Shown here: positions 1-7,856 of the stretch, one piece after another
Layout of the letters: each line of letters starts with the position of its first letter
Position numbering within the stretch: position 1 is the first letter of the stretch
DNA from: Pantoea phytobeneficialis
Lineage (GTDB): Bacteria; Pseudomonadota; Gammaproteobacteria; Enterobacterales; Enterobacteriaceae
Direction: 5' to 3'
NCBI RefSeq assembly: GCF_009728735.1
Contig: NZ_CP024636.1
Span: 4,134,854 to 4,182,553 of the forward strand
Length of the DNA stretch: 47,700 bases
Position numbers and translations under genes: made by a program
Notes under the pieces: generated by a model
The model's database searches: none
Told to the model about the DNA's origin: nothing
Seen by the model: only the letters and a program-made list of their open reading frames with translations

Positions 1-66
1 CCCGTTGCCGGGCAACAGGCAGAGGTCGAGTTTGTTTTTACTGACATCAATACCGAGATAAATCAT
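1..66 (-). CDS. IS110-family transposase, N-terminal fragment (runs off the window)
   Basis: Only the first 22 codons are present. The reverse complement starts with ATG at 66-64 and reads MIYLGIDVSKNKLDLCLLPG. The GIDVSK motif is the start of the RuvC-like DEDD domain of IS110-family transposases, with the first catalytic Asp in G-I-D. A ribosome-binding site (AGGGAG) lies about 7 bases upstream of the start. The gene continues beyond base 1, so intactness and the IS110 versus IS1111 subgroup cannot be judged. The long non-coding stretch upstream of the gene fits the IS110 subgroup. In this family the protein acts with a structured RNA made from the element's non-coding end. Confidence 0.85.
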   Translation of the reverse strand, partial: MIYLGIDVSKNKLDLCLLPGNG

Positions 67-92
67 AAGACAGCTCCCTTTCACATGAACCA

Positions 93-235
93 TCACGCCA
101 TCTTGCCTTGTACATACGAAGTCAGAGCTTCTGGTTACCGTTCAGAGTAGATGCTGGCGTGAAAGGAGAAACGGAGGGCTTTAAGCTACGGCACAAGATC
201 GGGTCTTAAGCGGCGCGACAAGCTGCCTCCGTTTC
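93..235 (-). ncRNA. Candidate IS110 bridge RNA (structured non-coding left end of the element)
   Basis: The region just upstream of the IS110 transposase start has no gene but holds two perfect stems. A 10-bp stem pairs 226-235 (CCTCCGTTTC) with 168-177 (GAAACGGAGG) around a 48-nt loop. An 8-bp stem pairs 155-162 (TGGCGTGA) with 93-100 (TCACGCCA) around a 54-nt loop. Only 5 nt separate them. Two successive stems with large loops, transcribed toward the recombinase, match the known layout of bridge RNAs, with a target-binding loop followed by a donor-binding loop. The limits given are those of the stems. The true RNA ends, the promoter and the outer element boundary (somewhere between 236 and 275) are not determined. 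Confidence 0.5.
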
Positions 236-275
236 GTGTAACGGGTAGCTAACCAGTTACAACTTCAAGATACAA

Positions 276-294
276 GCGGCGCGATTTATCGCGC
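276..294. repeat. REP-like palindrome (single unit)
   Basis: The core GCGCGAT-tt-ATCGCGC at 279-294 is a perfect 7-bp inverted repeat, preceded by GCG. It is the same unit found in pairs at 6990-7078, 9377-9438, 11217-11277, 21063-21118 and 30023-30083. Here only one arm of the usual pair is seen, just outside the likely IS110 end, so the insertion may have occurred beside or into a REP pair. Confidence 0.75.
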
Positions 295-309
295 AAAAAG
301 CACCGCGTA

Positions 310-381
310 GCGGCGAGGGAGGCTGGCGCAAGGCCCGGGATTGCAAAGGGTGCGGCCAGGCACCCTTTGCTCGGTCGCCGC
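310..381. other. Nested hairpin element between the IS110 end and the LysR gene
   Basis: A perfect 10-bp stem (GCAAAGGGTG 343-352 with CACCCTTTGC 361-370, 8-nt loop) sits inside an outer 7-bp stem (GCGGCGA 310-316 with TCGCCGC 375-381). No T-tract follows on either strand, so it is not a typical intrinsic terminator. It could be the 3' UTR fold of the LysR gene or part of another repeat. From 382 to 460 I see only GC-rich sequence with no gene. Confidence 0.45.
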
Positions 382-460
382 ACCGGCGAACTGAAACTGC
401 ATCAGCCTGCGGCGAACGAAACCGCCCCGGAGCCAAAACATCGCCAAGGCGAACGCTCCC

Positions 461-1375
461 CTACAGCTTCACCGTAAAAAACCGTGATTCACATTGCCGC
501 GCAATCTCCCACAACTTATTACGAATCACCTGTTTCAGTTGCAGGGTCGATTGCGACTGAGGCCGGTCACGGCGGCTAATCAGCATCACCTCAAACGGCA
601 ACGGCTGTGCCACTGGCAGCAGCTTCAGCTGATCGGCATAACGACAGGCGGTAAACAGATCCACGATCCCCACGCCGCCGCCCGCCAGCACCATGTCGGC
701 AATCACCGAGTAGGTTTTAATCGACAACGACACCCCCGGATTTAACCCCTTATCCCGCAGCGCGCGATGCAGCACACGGCCCAACGGGTCCTGGCTTTGC
801 ATCATCAGCAGGTTATTGGCGCACAGCCATTCAAGGGTGACCGGTTCATTGTGGGTATGATGCAGCGGCAGCAGCGCCACCATTGAGGATTGAAACAAAG
901 GTTCCGCCAGCAGGTCAGCATCCACCTGCTGACCAAATACCAGCGCGAAATCGAGCTGATTATCGAGAATGCTGCGACACAGGGTGCTGAAATGTTCGGT
1001 GACCAACTCCACGCTGACCGATGCCGCCTGTTGTCGCCAGGTGACCAGCGCCGGGGCCAGCACCATCTGACCAAAAGCATGCGCCGCACCAACGCGCACC
1101 GTCTGTCCTTCGCCACGCCGCAGTTGCTCCGTCAGCTCGGTGATGGACTGTAAGCGTTGATACAGTTCTTCCACTTCCGGCAGCAAACGCCGCCCTTCCG
1201 CCGTCACAATCATCCCCTGGGCGCGCCGTTCAAACAGCGCAAAACCAAGCTGCTGCTCGGCGTGGTTCAACACCCGGCTGACATTCGGCTGCGACACATT
1301 AAGCAGGCGCGCCGCACCGCTGATGCTGCCGGTCTGCACAATCGCCTGAAACACCTCAATATGTCGCAATCGCAC
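461..1375 (-). CDS. LysR-family transcriptional regulator
   Basis: The 304-residue protein has the LysR layout: an N-terminal winged helix-turn-helix (residues about 1-60, including GSISGAARLLNVSQPNVSR) and a C-terminal effector-binding domain (about 90-290). The start codon is GTG at 1375. The stop codon of the upstream dipeptidase gene lies at 1380-1378, so the two genes are almost certainly on one transcript. The regulator therefore probably senses a peptide or amino-acid ligand and controls the dipeptidase gene and the divergent transporter operon starting at 2643. This role is inferred from position. The ligand cannot be read from the sequence, and no specific E. coli orthologue was recognised. 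Confidence 0.9.
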   Translation of the reverse strand: MRLRHIEVFQAIVQTGSISGAARLLNVSQPNVSRVLNHAEQQLGFALFERRAQGMIVTAEGRRLLPEVEELYQRLQSITELTEQLRRGEGQTVRVGAAHAFGQMVLAPALVTWRQQAASVSVELVTEHFSTLCRSILDNQLDFALVFGQQVDADLLAEPLFQSSMVALLPLHHTHNEPVTLEWLCANNLLMMQSQDPLGRVLHRALRDKGLNPGVSLSIKTYSVIADMVLAGGGVGIVDLFTACRYADQLKLLPVAQPLPFEVMLISRRDRPQSQSTLQLKQVIRNKLWEIARQCESRFFTVKL

Positions 1376-1377
1376 GA

Positions 1378-2442
1378 TTATTCGCCCCAGGTGGCTTCAA
1401 GCACACGCAGCCAATTGCCGTAGCAAATTTTCTCCAGCAACTCTTGCGAATAACCGCGCGCCGCCAGCGCATCCACCACCAGCGGGAAACCGGCCACGTC
1501 TTTCATATCGCCCGGCATGGTCGCGCCATCCAGATCGGAACCAAAGCCGACGCCATCTTCACCCACTTTTTCCAGCAGATATTCCACATGCCGCACGATG
1601 GCGTCCACCGTGGTGGGCGCGTGACGATCGCCGTCTTCACGCAGGAACGGCACCGCAAAGTTCACGCCGACAAAACCCTGAGTTTCCGCAATCGCTGCCA
1701 GTTGACGATCGGTGAGATTGCGTGACTGGGCACTCAGCGCATGCGCATTGGAGTGGCTCGCCACCAGCGGCGCATCGCTGATCTCAGCGGTGTGCCAGAA
1801 ACCTTTTTCATCCATATGTGACAGATCCACCATGATGCGGCGCTGGTTACAGTCACGCACCAGTTGTTTACCTGCCGCCGTCAGACCATTGCCGATATCA
1901 GGCGAGGAGGGATAACGGAAGGGGACGCCGTCGCCAAACTGGTTCGGACGGCTCCATAGCGGCCCCAGGGTACGTAACCCGCTGGCGTAGAGGATGTCCA
2001 GCAGCTCGCCATGCGTATCCAGCGCTTCCGCCCCTTCAACATGCATCACCACCGCCAGAACCCCTTTACTCATGCATTCACGAATATCACGCACGCTGCG
2101 GCAGATTTTTACCTGGCCCTGCGACGCCTGCTCAATCCGCAGCAATAACGCCAGCATGGAGAAGGTGGCATCGCGCGCAGTGCTGATAATTTCATGAGGA
2201 AAATCTGAGAGGTCTGGCGCACTTCTTGCAACTAGCGGGTGTGATGGCACCCAGGTGGCAAAAATCCCACCTACCATATTTCCGTGCCGGATGCGGGGAA
2301 AGTCCATCTGGCCTGATTCAGTGCCGTTGAAAAAAACATTCACGGCATCGGGCTGATGGTGTTGCCACAGTTTGTTGAGGACATCGTTGTGACCATCAAA
2401 AACCGGGATGGCAATCCGGTTGGCGTTCGGCGAGTCAGACAT
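1378..2442 (-). CDS. Membrane-dipeptidase family (M19) zinc dipeptidase
   Basis: The 354-residue protein belongs to peptidase family M19 (renal or microsomal dipeptidase). The dinuclear zinc site is visible: H18-x-D20 in FDGHNDVL, bridging E136 in HVEGAEALD, H209 in VDLSHM, H230 in VASHSNAHA, and the GSDLDG motif near residue 302. M19 enzymes cleave dipeptides and characteristically accept a D-amino acid at the C-terminal position. No signal peptide is visible, so it is probably cytoplasmic. It is the first gene of a minus-strand pair with the LysR regulator and is divergent from the peptide ABC transporter at 2643, whose imported dipeptides are its likely substrates. The ribosome-binding site upstream of 2442 is weak. 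Confidence 0.92.
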   Translation of the reverse strand: MSDSPNANRIAIPVFDGHNDVLNKLWQHHQPDAVNVFFNGTESGQMDFPRIRHGNMVGGIFATWVPSHPLVARSAPDLSDFPHEIISTARDATFSMLALLLRIEQASQGQVKICRSVRDIRECMSKGVLAVVMHVEGAEALDTHGELLDILYASGLRTLGPLWSRPNQFGDGVPFRYPSSPDIGNGLTAAGKQLVRDCNQRRIMVDLSHMDEKGFWHTAEISDAPLVASHSNAHALSAQSRNLTDRQLAAIAETQGFVGVNFAVPFLREDGDRHAPTTVDAIVRHVEYLLEKVGEDGVGFGSDLDGATMPGDMKDVAGFPLVVDALAARGYSQELLEKICYGNWLRVLEATWGE

Positions 2443-2554
2443 GTTGTATCCGTTTCTTGTTCAGGGGAAAGCGCAAACGCTGCCAGTTGACGGGGCACAA
2501 TGCACCGAAACAGGGCAAGCGGCTGCGTATGAAACAAAAGGCTTAATGCCTGTT

Positions 2555-2584
2555 ATTAATCCTCCTGCCCGGCGGGAATGTCAA
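2555..2584 (-). promoter_or_regulatory. Putative sigma-70 promoter for the dipeptidase/LysR pair
   Basis: On the minus strand a perfect -35 TTGACA (2584-2579) is followed, 18 bp later, by ATTAAT (2560-2555) as a -10. It lies in the 200-bp divergent region between the dipeptidase and the transporter operon, which is AT-rich on the transporter side (2590-2630). A regulator bound here could control both directions. Confidence 0.5.
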
Positions 2585-2642
2585 GACAAAAAACAGCAAA
2601 TAATAATTTTTTTATTTTAATAATCAATAAGTTGGAGTTGTC

Positions 2643-4238
2643 ATGGTAACCAGAAGACGTTTTCTTGCAGGATGCACCGCAGTGCCCTTCCTTTCGTATC
2701 TCAGCCTCAATTCTGCCTTTGCTGCCACGCCCCCCAGCATGCTGGTGATGGCGATGCAGCTGGATAACATGACCAGCCTCGACCCGCATGAAAGCTTTGA
2801 AGCTATCGGCGGCCAGATCTGCGGCAACCTGTATCAGAAGCTGGTCATGCCGGACCCTCAGCAGGCCGACAAAGTGATTGGCGCGCTGGCAAAAAGCTGG
2901 GAAGTGAACGCCGACAACAGCGTTTATACCTTTCACATCGATCCGGCGGCTAAATTCGCCGACGGCACGCCCGTTACTGCCGAAGATGCAGCGTTCTCCA
3001 TCGAACGTATCGTGAAACTGGATAAAAGCCCGGCGTTTATCATTAACCAATTTGGCTTTACCAAAGATAACGTCACCCAGTTGGTGACAGCGAAAGACAC
3101 CCATACGCTGGAGATGAAACTGGGCGCACCGGCCGCTGAAAGCTTCCTGTTGTATTGCCTGTCAGCCACCGTCGGCAGCATCGTATCGAAGAAAGCGTGC
3201 CTGGCGAACCAGCAGAACAACGACTTCGGTAACGCCTGGCTGAAACAGCACAGCGCCGGTTCCGGTGCCTTTACCCTGCGCACCTGGAAAGCCAGCGAAA
3301 CCGTTATTCTGGAACTCAGCCCGCAATTTGCCAACCAAAGCAAAATTAAACGCGTGATCCTGAAGCATATTGCCGACCCGGCGGCCCAGGCACTGATGCT
3401 GAAAAAAGGCGATGTCGATGCCGCTTATGACCTGACCACCGAACAACTGTTGCAGGTAAAAAACGATCCTGCGGTCAATCTGGTCAATCAGTCCCTCTCG
3501 TCCGTGATGTTGATGTCGTGCAACACCAATAACGAATACCTGAAAAAACCGCAGATATGGCAGGCCCTGAAATGGGCGCTGGATTACGACAGCATCCAGA
3601 AAAACATTCTGTCGATGAGCTTCACCACCCATCAGAGTTTCCTGCCGAGTGGTTTCCCGGCAGCGCTGGACGACAACCCATTCCATAAAGATGTCGCCAA
3701 AGCCAAAGCGTTGCTGGCGGAAGCGGGTTATCCGGACGGGTTTGAAATCACCCTCGACCACTACTCGATGCAGCCCTACCCGGATATCGCCCAGGCGATT
3801 CAGACCCAACTGGGCGCGATTGGCATCAAAGTGTCGCTGATTGCGGCGGAAAACCGTCAGGTACTGACCAAAATGCGCGCCCGTCAGCATCAACTGGCGC
3901 TGACCGTATGGGGTGCGGATTACTTCGACCCGAACTCCAATACCGAAGCCTTCTGCGTTAACACCGACAACAGCGACAACGCGCGCAACCGCACGCTGGC
4001 CTGGCGTTGTAGCTGGTCTGATGATGAGTTCAACAAGCTGACCGAGCAGGCGCTGCACGAAGCCGATCCGGCCAAACGTATTGCGTTGTATCACCAGATT
4101 CAGCAGTTGGGTCGCGAGAAGAGTCCGTTTATCTACATGATGCAGAAAACCAAAAACGTCGCCGTCGGCAAAAATATCAGCGATGTCCATATGACGGTGC
4201 TGGAACAATGGCCGTATGAGCAGGTGAAAAAAGCCTGA
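2643..4238 (+). CDS. Peptide ABC transporter substrate-binding protein (SBP_bac_5), Tat-type signal
   Basis: The 531-residue protein is a family-5 extracellular solute-binding protein of the DppA/OppA type. After the signal come LDPHESFEAIGG, then WEVNADNSVYTFHID and FADGTPVTAEDA, which are standard cluster-C motifs. The N-terminus is TRRRFLAG followed by a short hydrophobic stretch ending in SAFA-AT. This matches the twin-arginine consensus, so export folded through Tat is likely, with cleavage after Ala about 27. A good ribosome-binding site (GGAG) precedes the ATG. It is the first gene of a six-gene operon, and its TGA overlaps the permease ATG by one base. Binding of D-containing peptides is inferred from the neighbouring peptidases. 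Confidence 0.9.
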   Translation: MVTRRRFLAGCTAVPFLSYLSLNSAFAATPPSMLVMAMQLDNMTSLDPHESFEAIGGQICGNLYQKLVMPDPQQADKVIGALAKSWEVNADNSVYTFHIDPAAKFADGTPVTAEDAAFSIERIVKLDKSPAFIINQFGFTKDNVTQLVTAKDTHTLEMKLGAPAAESFLLYCLSATVGSIVSKKACLANQQNNDFGNAWLKQHSAGSGAFTLRTWKASETVILELSPQFANQSKIKRVILKHIADPAAQALMLKKGDVDAAYDLTTEQLLQVKNDPAVNLVNQSLSSVMLMSCNTNNEYLKKPQIWQALKWALDYDSIQKNILSMSFTTHQSFLPSGFPAALDDNPFHKDVAKAKALLAEAGYPDGFEITLDHYSMQPYPDIAQAIQTQLGAIGIKVSLIAAENRQVLTKMRARQHQLALTVWGADYFDPNSNTEAFCVNTDNSDNARNRTLAWRCSWSDDEFNKLTEQALHEADPAKRIALYHQIQQLGREKSPFIYMMQKTKNVAVGKNISDVHMTVLEQWPYEQVKKA

Positions 4239-5248
4239 TGCCGTTACTGAAGAAAATCGTCAGCACCCTGAGCAGCCTGGTGCTGACGCTGTTTGGCCTG
4301 TCGGTTTTGACCTTTTTCATTGGCCGCGTGATGCCCACCGATCCGGTGCTGGCAGCGGTCGGTGATAACGCGCCTCAGTCCGTTGTGGAGCGCGTACGTG
4401 CGGAGATGGGGCTGGATCAGCCCCTTTACATCCAGTTTGGTCATTACCTCAATCAGCTGTTACATGGCGATCTCGGCAAATCGATTCTGACCTCCAATCC
4501 GGTCACCACCGATATCGCACGTTTCTTCCCTGCCACTATGGAGCTGGCAACGGCGGCGATTATTATCGCCGCGTTGATCGGTATCCCGCTGGGCGTGTGG
4601 GCGGCGGTGCGGCAAAGCACCTGGGTGGATCAAACCATCCGCGTAGTGTGCCTCGCCGGCCACTCGCTGCCGGTGTTCGTGCTGGCGTTACTCAGTTTGC
4701 TGGTGTTCTACGCGGTGCTGGGTATCGCGCCAGGACCGGGACGTCAGGACATCATCTGGCAGGATATGGTGCCGCAGGTCACCGGTTTCCTCACCATCGA
4801 CTCGCTGCTGGCAGGTGAATATGACGCTTTCCGCGATGCGCTGGCGCATATGGCGCAACCGGTGTTGATCCTCGCTTATTTCAGCATGGCCTACATCACG
4901 CGTATGACGCGTACCTTTATGCTCAACGCCCTGAGCGGCGAGTTCGTGATTACGGCACGCGCCAAGGGCTTATCTGCGGCTCGGGTGATCTGGCGTCACG
5001 CCTTCCCCACCGTGGCGGTGCAACTGGTGACGGTGCTGGCGCTGACCTATGCCGGACTGCTGGAAGGCGCGGTGGTAACGGAAAACGTCTTTGCCTGGCC
5101 GGGCCTCGGGCAGTATCTCACCACCTCGCTGATGAATGCCGACATGAACCCGGTGGTGGGCGCAACCTTGCTGGTCGGCACCGTGTATGTGCTGCTAAAC
5201 CAGTTGGCTGACCTTCTCTATCGACTTTGGGACCCGCGCGTAAAATGA
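4238..5248 (+). CDS. Peptide ABC transporter permease (DppB-like)
   Basis: The 336-residue integral membrane protein has the usual permease-1 features: a first membrane helix at about 10-30, a periplasmic segment with GLDQPLYIQFGHYL, five further helices, and the cytoplasmic EAA loop with ARAKGLSAARVIWRHAFP (about 245-265). That loop contacts the ATPase. It forms a heterodimer channel with the next gene product. It starts one base before the end of the binding-protein gene and its TGA overlaps the next ATG (ATGA at 5245-5248), so translation is coupled. It belongs to the di/oligopeptide/nickel permease family; substrate choice is set mainly by the binding protein. Confidence 0.92.
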   Translation: MPLLKKIVSTLSSLVLTLFGLSVLTFFIGRVMPTDPVLAAVGDNAPQSVVERVRAEMGLDQPLYIQFGHYLNQLLHGDLGKSILTSNPVTTDIARFFPATMELATAAIIIAALIGIPLGVWAAVRQSTWVDQTIRVVCLAGHSLPVFVLALLSLLVFYAVLGIAPGPGRQDIIWQDMVPQVTGFLTIDSLLAGEYDAFRDALAHMAQPVLILAYFSMAYITRMTRTFMLNALSGEFVITARAKGLSAARVIWRHAFPTVAVQLVTVLALTYAGLLEGAVVTENVFAWPGLGQYLTTSLMNADMNPVVGATLLVGTVYVLLNQLADLLYRLWDPRVK

Positions 5249-6144
5249 TCTTTTTCTCTCGTGACTGGCTACTTGATGACACGCCAGCTAACCGCCGTCA
5301 GGCGGTGTGGGGCCGTCGCTATCGTCTGTGGCTCAGCCTGCGCAGTAACCCGCTGGCGATGGCGGGGCTGCTGGTCATTTTCCTGATGTTGCTGCTGGCG
5401 CTGTTTGCCCCGCTGCTGACACCGTTCGATCCTGGCGCGCAGCATCTGGATAACCGCCTTGCGTTACCGTCCTGGGCACACTGGCTCGGCACCGATGAAC
5501 TGGGGCGCGATGTCTGGACGCGCATCATTTATGGCGGGCGCACCACGCTTGGCATGGTGATCGCCGTGGTGTTGCTGACCGCCCCGCTCGGCCTGTTAAT
5601 TGGCTGTATCGCCGGGTATGCCGGTGGATTTGTCGACAAGGCGCTGATGCGTCTGACCGATATCTTCCTCGCCTTCCCGCGCCTGATTCTCGCGCTGGCA
5701 TTTGTCGCCGCACTGAAACCGGGTGTCGAAAGTGCGGTGCTGGCCATCGCCCTCACCGCGTGGCCGCCCTATGCGCGCCTGGCGCGTGCGGAGACGTTGC
5801 AGTTCCGCAACAGCGATTTTATCGCAGCCAGTCGTCTGACCGGGGCAGCGCCATTACGCATTATTCTGCGCCATATCATGCCGTTGTGCGTGCCAAGCCT
5901 GATTGTGCGCGTCACCCTCGACATGAGTTCGATCATCATCACCGCTGCCAGCCTTGGCTTTCTCGGTATGGGGGCACAGCCACCTTCACCGGAATGGGGC
6001 ACGATGATCGCGACCGCGCGCCGTTTCCTGTTCAGCGAATGGTGGGTGCCGCTGATGCCGTGTATCGCTATTTTTCTGACGTCGCTGGCGTTCAACTTTC
6101 TTGGCGACGGTCTGCGCGACGTGCTGGACCCGAAGGAGCGCTAA
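5245..6144 (+). CDS. Peptide ABC transporter permease (DppC-like)
   Basis: The second permease subunit is taken as 299 residues from the ATG at 5245, which overlaps the previous stop codon. An upstream in-frame TTG at 5227 is possible but less likely. Features are the N-terminal OppC-like segment with a membrane helix at about 45-65, the motif WLGTDELGRDVWTRIIYGGR typical of DppC/OppC/NikC, and the EAA loop around AASRLTGAAPLRIILRHIMP. It ends FNFLGDGLRDVLDPKER, the standard ending of this family. It pairs with the 4238-5248 product in the inner membrane. The next gene starts immediately after its stop codon. Confidence 0.92.
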   Translation: MIFFSRDWLLDDTPANRRQAVWGRRYRLWLSLRSNPLAMAGLLVIFLMLLLALFAPLLTPFDPGAQHLDNRLALPSWAHWLGTDELGRDVWTRIIYGGRTTLGMVIAVVLLTAPLGLLIGCIAGYAGGFVDKALMRLTDIFLAFPRLILALAFVAALKPGVESAVLAIALTAWPPYARLARAETLQFRNSDFIAASRLTGAAPLRIILRHIMPLCVPSLIVRVTLDMSSIIITAASLGFLGMGAQPPSPEWGTMIATARRFLFSEWWVPLMPCIAIFLTSLAFNFLGDGLRDVLDPKER

Positions 6145-6972
6145 ATGTTGGTGGAAATTGAAAATCTGCGCATTGCCTTCCGCAATCGTGCTGAGACTTT
6201 TGAAGCAGTGCGTGGCGTCAGCTTTAGCGTTGGCCGCGAGAAGTTCGCCATTGTTGGCGAGAGCGGCTCCGGCAAATCGCTGACAGCGCGCAGCCTGATG
6301 CAATTGCTGCCGGGCAATGCCGAAGTCACGGCAGATGTGCTGCGTTTTGATGGTATCGATCTGCGCGGCGCCAGCGAAAAAGTGCTGCGCCAGATTCGCG
6401 GCAAACGCGTTGGTTTTATTTTGCAGGACCCGAAATATTCGCTGAATCCGGTGATGACCATCGGCCAGCAGATTGCCGAAGCCTGGCGCGAGCACAAAGG
6501 CGGCAGCAGAAAAGCGGCGATGCAGGCGGCGATTGAGTTGCTGGAACAGGTCAAAATCCGCGATCCCGAGACGGTGGCAAAACGCTATCCGCATGAAGTT
6601 TCTGGCGGCATGGGCCAGCGCGTGATGATCGCCATGATGCTGGCACCGGACCCGGAGCTGCTGATTGCTGACGAACCCACCAGCGCGCTGGATGCCACGG
6701 TGCAGGCCGAGATCCTGAAACTGATTGACGATCTGGTTTCTGCGCGCGGCATGGGGTTGATCCTGATCAGCCACGATCTGCCGCTGGTGTCGCATTTCTG
6801 CGATCGCGTGGCGGTGATGTACGCCGGACGGATCGTCGAATTGCTGGAAGCCGGGCAGCTACAACAGGCGCAGCATCCTTATACCCGCGGATTGCTGGCC
6901 TGCCTGCCATCGTTGCGCCATCCGCGCGAGCGGTTGCCGGTGTTGCAGCGCGATGCGGCGTGGCGGGATTAA
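6145..6972 (+). CDS. Peptide ABC transporter ATP-binding protein (DppD/NikD-like)
   Basis: The 275-residue ATPase has Walker A GESGSGKSLT (about 36-45), Q-loop FILQDP, signature SGGMGQRV, Walker B LLIADEP with the D-loop SALD, and the switch His in LISHDLP. The C-terminal oligopeptide-type region begins (HPYTRGLLACLPSLRHP) but stops soon after. The protein is thus about 50 residues shorter than E. coli DppD and closer to NikD in size. The ATG directly follows the upstream stop codon. Unlike the rest of the operon, it is separated from the partner ATPase by 143 bases filled with a REP-like pair and a tandem repeat. Confidence 0.92.
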   Translation: MLVEIENLRIAFRNRAETFEAVRGVSFSVGREKFAIVGESGSGKSLTARSLMQLLPGNAEVTADVLRFDGIDLRGASEKVLRQIRGKRVGFILQDPKYSLNPVMTIGQQIAEAWREHKGGSRKAAMQAAIELLEQVKIRDPETVAKRYPHEVSGGMGQRVMIAMMLAPDPELLIADEPTSALDATVQAEILKLIDDLVSARGMGLILISHDLPLVSHFCDRVAVMYAGRIVELLEAGQLQQAQHPYTRGLLACLPSLRHPRERLPVLQRDAAWRD

Positions 6973-6989
6973 TAAGCGTTTCCGAAATT

Positions 6990-7078
6990 GCGCGATGAAT
7001 CGCGCCGCCACGGTCTGGTGCGGCCTGTAGCGGCCTGTAGCGGCCTGTAGCGGCCTGTAGCGGCGCGATTTATCGCGC
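6990..7078. repeat. REP-like inverted pair inside the transporter operon
   Basis: Two palindromes, GCGCGAT-ga-ATCGCGC (6990-7005) and GCGCGAT-tt-ATCGCGC (7063-7078), face each other as in the other copies in this window. They lie between the two ATPase genes of one operon. Such elements in mRNA can stabilise upstream segments or cause partial termination, so they may lower expression of the downstream ATPase and hydrolase. That effect is inference. Confidence 0.8.
7021..7060. repeat. Four perfect tandem copies of a 10-bp unit
   Basis: The unit CGGCCTGTAG occurs four times without a mismatch from 7021 to 7060, followed by a partial copy (CGGC). The unit resembles the normal REP flank (TGTAGCGGC), so it looks like a slippage amplification of the spacer between the REP arms. 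The copy number is likely to vary between strains. Confidence 0.9.
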
Positions 7079-7115
7079 GAGTTGGATCGGATGATTAGCT
7101 AAACGAGCAAAACAC

Positions 7116-7856
7116 ATGATTCAAATCGATAATCTGCGCATCGCCTTTGGTGCGCACACCGTGGTGAAAGGCGTCAGCTTTGCCGTTGGTAACGGCGAAA
7201 GTTTTGGTCTGGTCGGCGAAAGCGGTTCCGGCAAATCCACCATCCTGCGGGCGCTGGCGGGCCTGAATGAACACTGGCAAGGCAGCATGACCTTCGGTGG
7301 TCAGGCGCTGAGTGCCAAACGCAGCCGGGCCTTTTTTCGTCAGGTGCAAATGGTGTTTCAGGACCCGTTCGGTTCGCTGCATCCACGCCAGACCATTGAC
7401 CGTATCCTGCACGAACCGTTGCTGGTACATCAGCTCGATCGCGCCGAGCAACGCATCAGCCAGGCTCTGAGCGAAGTGGGCCTGCCTGCGGCGGTGCGGT
7501 TCCGTTATCCCCACCAGCTCTCCGGTGGGCAGCGTCAGCGTGTGGCGATTGCCCGCGCGTTGATTGCCGAGCCGGAAGTGCTGCTGCTGGATGAACCGAC
7601 CTCCGCACTTGATGTGTCGGTGCAGGCGGAAATCCTTAATTTACTTAGTGATCTTCGCAGCGAACGCAAACTGACCTACATTATGGTGACACACAACCTC
7701 GCGGTGGTGACGCACCTGTGTCAGCGCATTGGCGTGATGCAACATGGCGAGATGGTGGAGCAACTAAGCGCCGATGACCTGCGCGCCCGCCGCATCCAGC
7801 ATCCGCACACCGCGCAACTTTTTGATCTCAGCATGACGCTGGAGGAACCGGCATGA
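7116..7856 (+). CDS. Peptide ABC transporter ATP-binding protein (DppF/NikE-like)
   Basis: The 246-residue second ATPase has Walker A GESGSGKST (about 37-45), Q-loop MVFQDPFGSLHPRQ, signature LSGGQRQRVAIARAL, Walker B VLLLDEPTSALDVS and switch His in VTHNLAVV. It is much shorter than DppF (about 330 residues) and near NikE length, so it lacks the long C-terminal extension. It pairs with the 6145-6972 ATPase to power import. It starts after the REP block, and its TGA overlaps the ATG of the S12 hydrolase (ATGA, 7853-7856), which ties that enzyme to the transporter. The extra 5' distance could allow separate control. Confidence 0.92.
   Translation: MIQIDNLRIAFGAHTVVKGVSFAVGNGESFGLVGESGSGKSTILRALAGLNEHWQGSMTFGGQALSAKRSRAFFRQVQMVFQDPFGSLHPRQTIDRILHEPLLVHQLDRAEQRISQALSEVGLPAAVRFRYPHQLSGGQRQRVAIARALIAEPEVLLLDEPTSALDVSVQAEILNLLSDLRSERKLTYIMVTHNLAVVTHLCQRIGVMQHGEMVEQLSADDLRARRIQHPHTAQLFDLSMTLEEPA

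Noticed and set aside
2408..2620. 70-codon frame in the dipeptidase/transporter divergent region
   Set aside because: It overlaps the dipeptidase start and the promoter region, and has no ribosome-binding site or recognisable motif.
2556..3104. 182-codon antisense frame over the binding-protein gene
   Set aside because: It lies opposite a clear family-5 binding protein, shows no domain motifs and is explained by high-GC codon use. The same holds for many other long antisense frames, such as 3162-4208 and 5986-6795.
7021..7060. Tandem repeats as a possible CRISPR array
   Set aside because: The units are contiguous 10-mers without spacers, and no cas genes are near.
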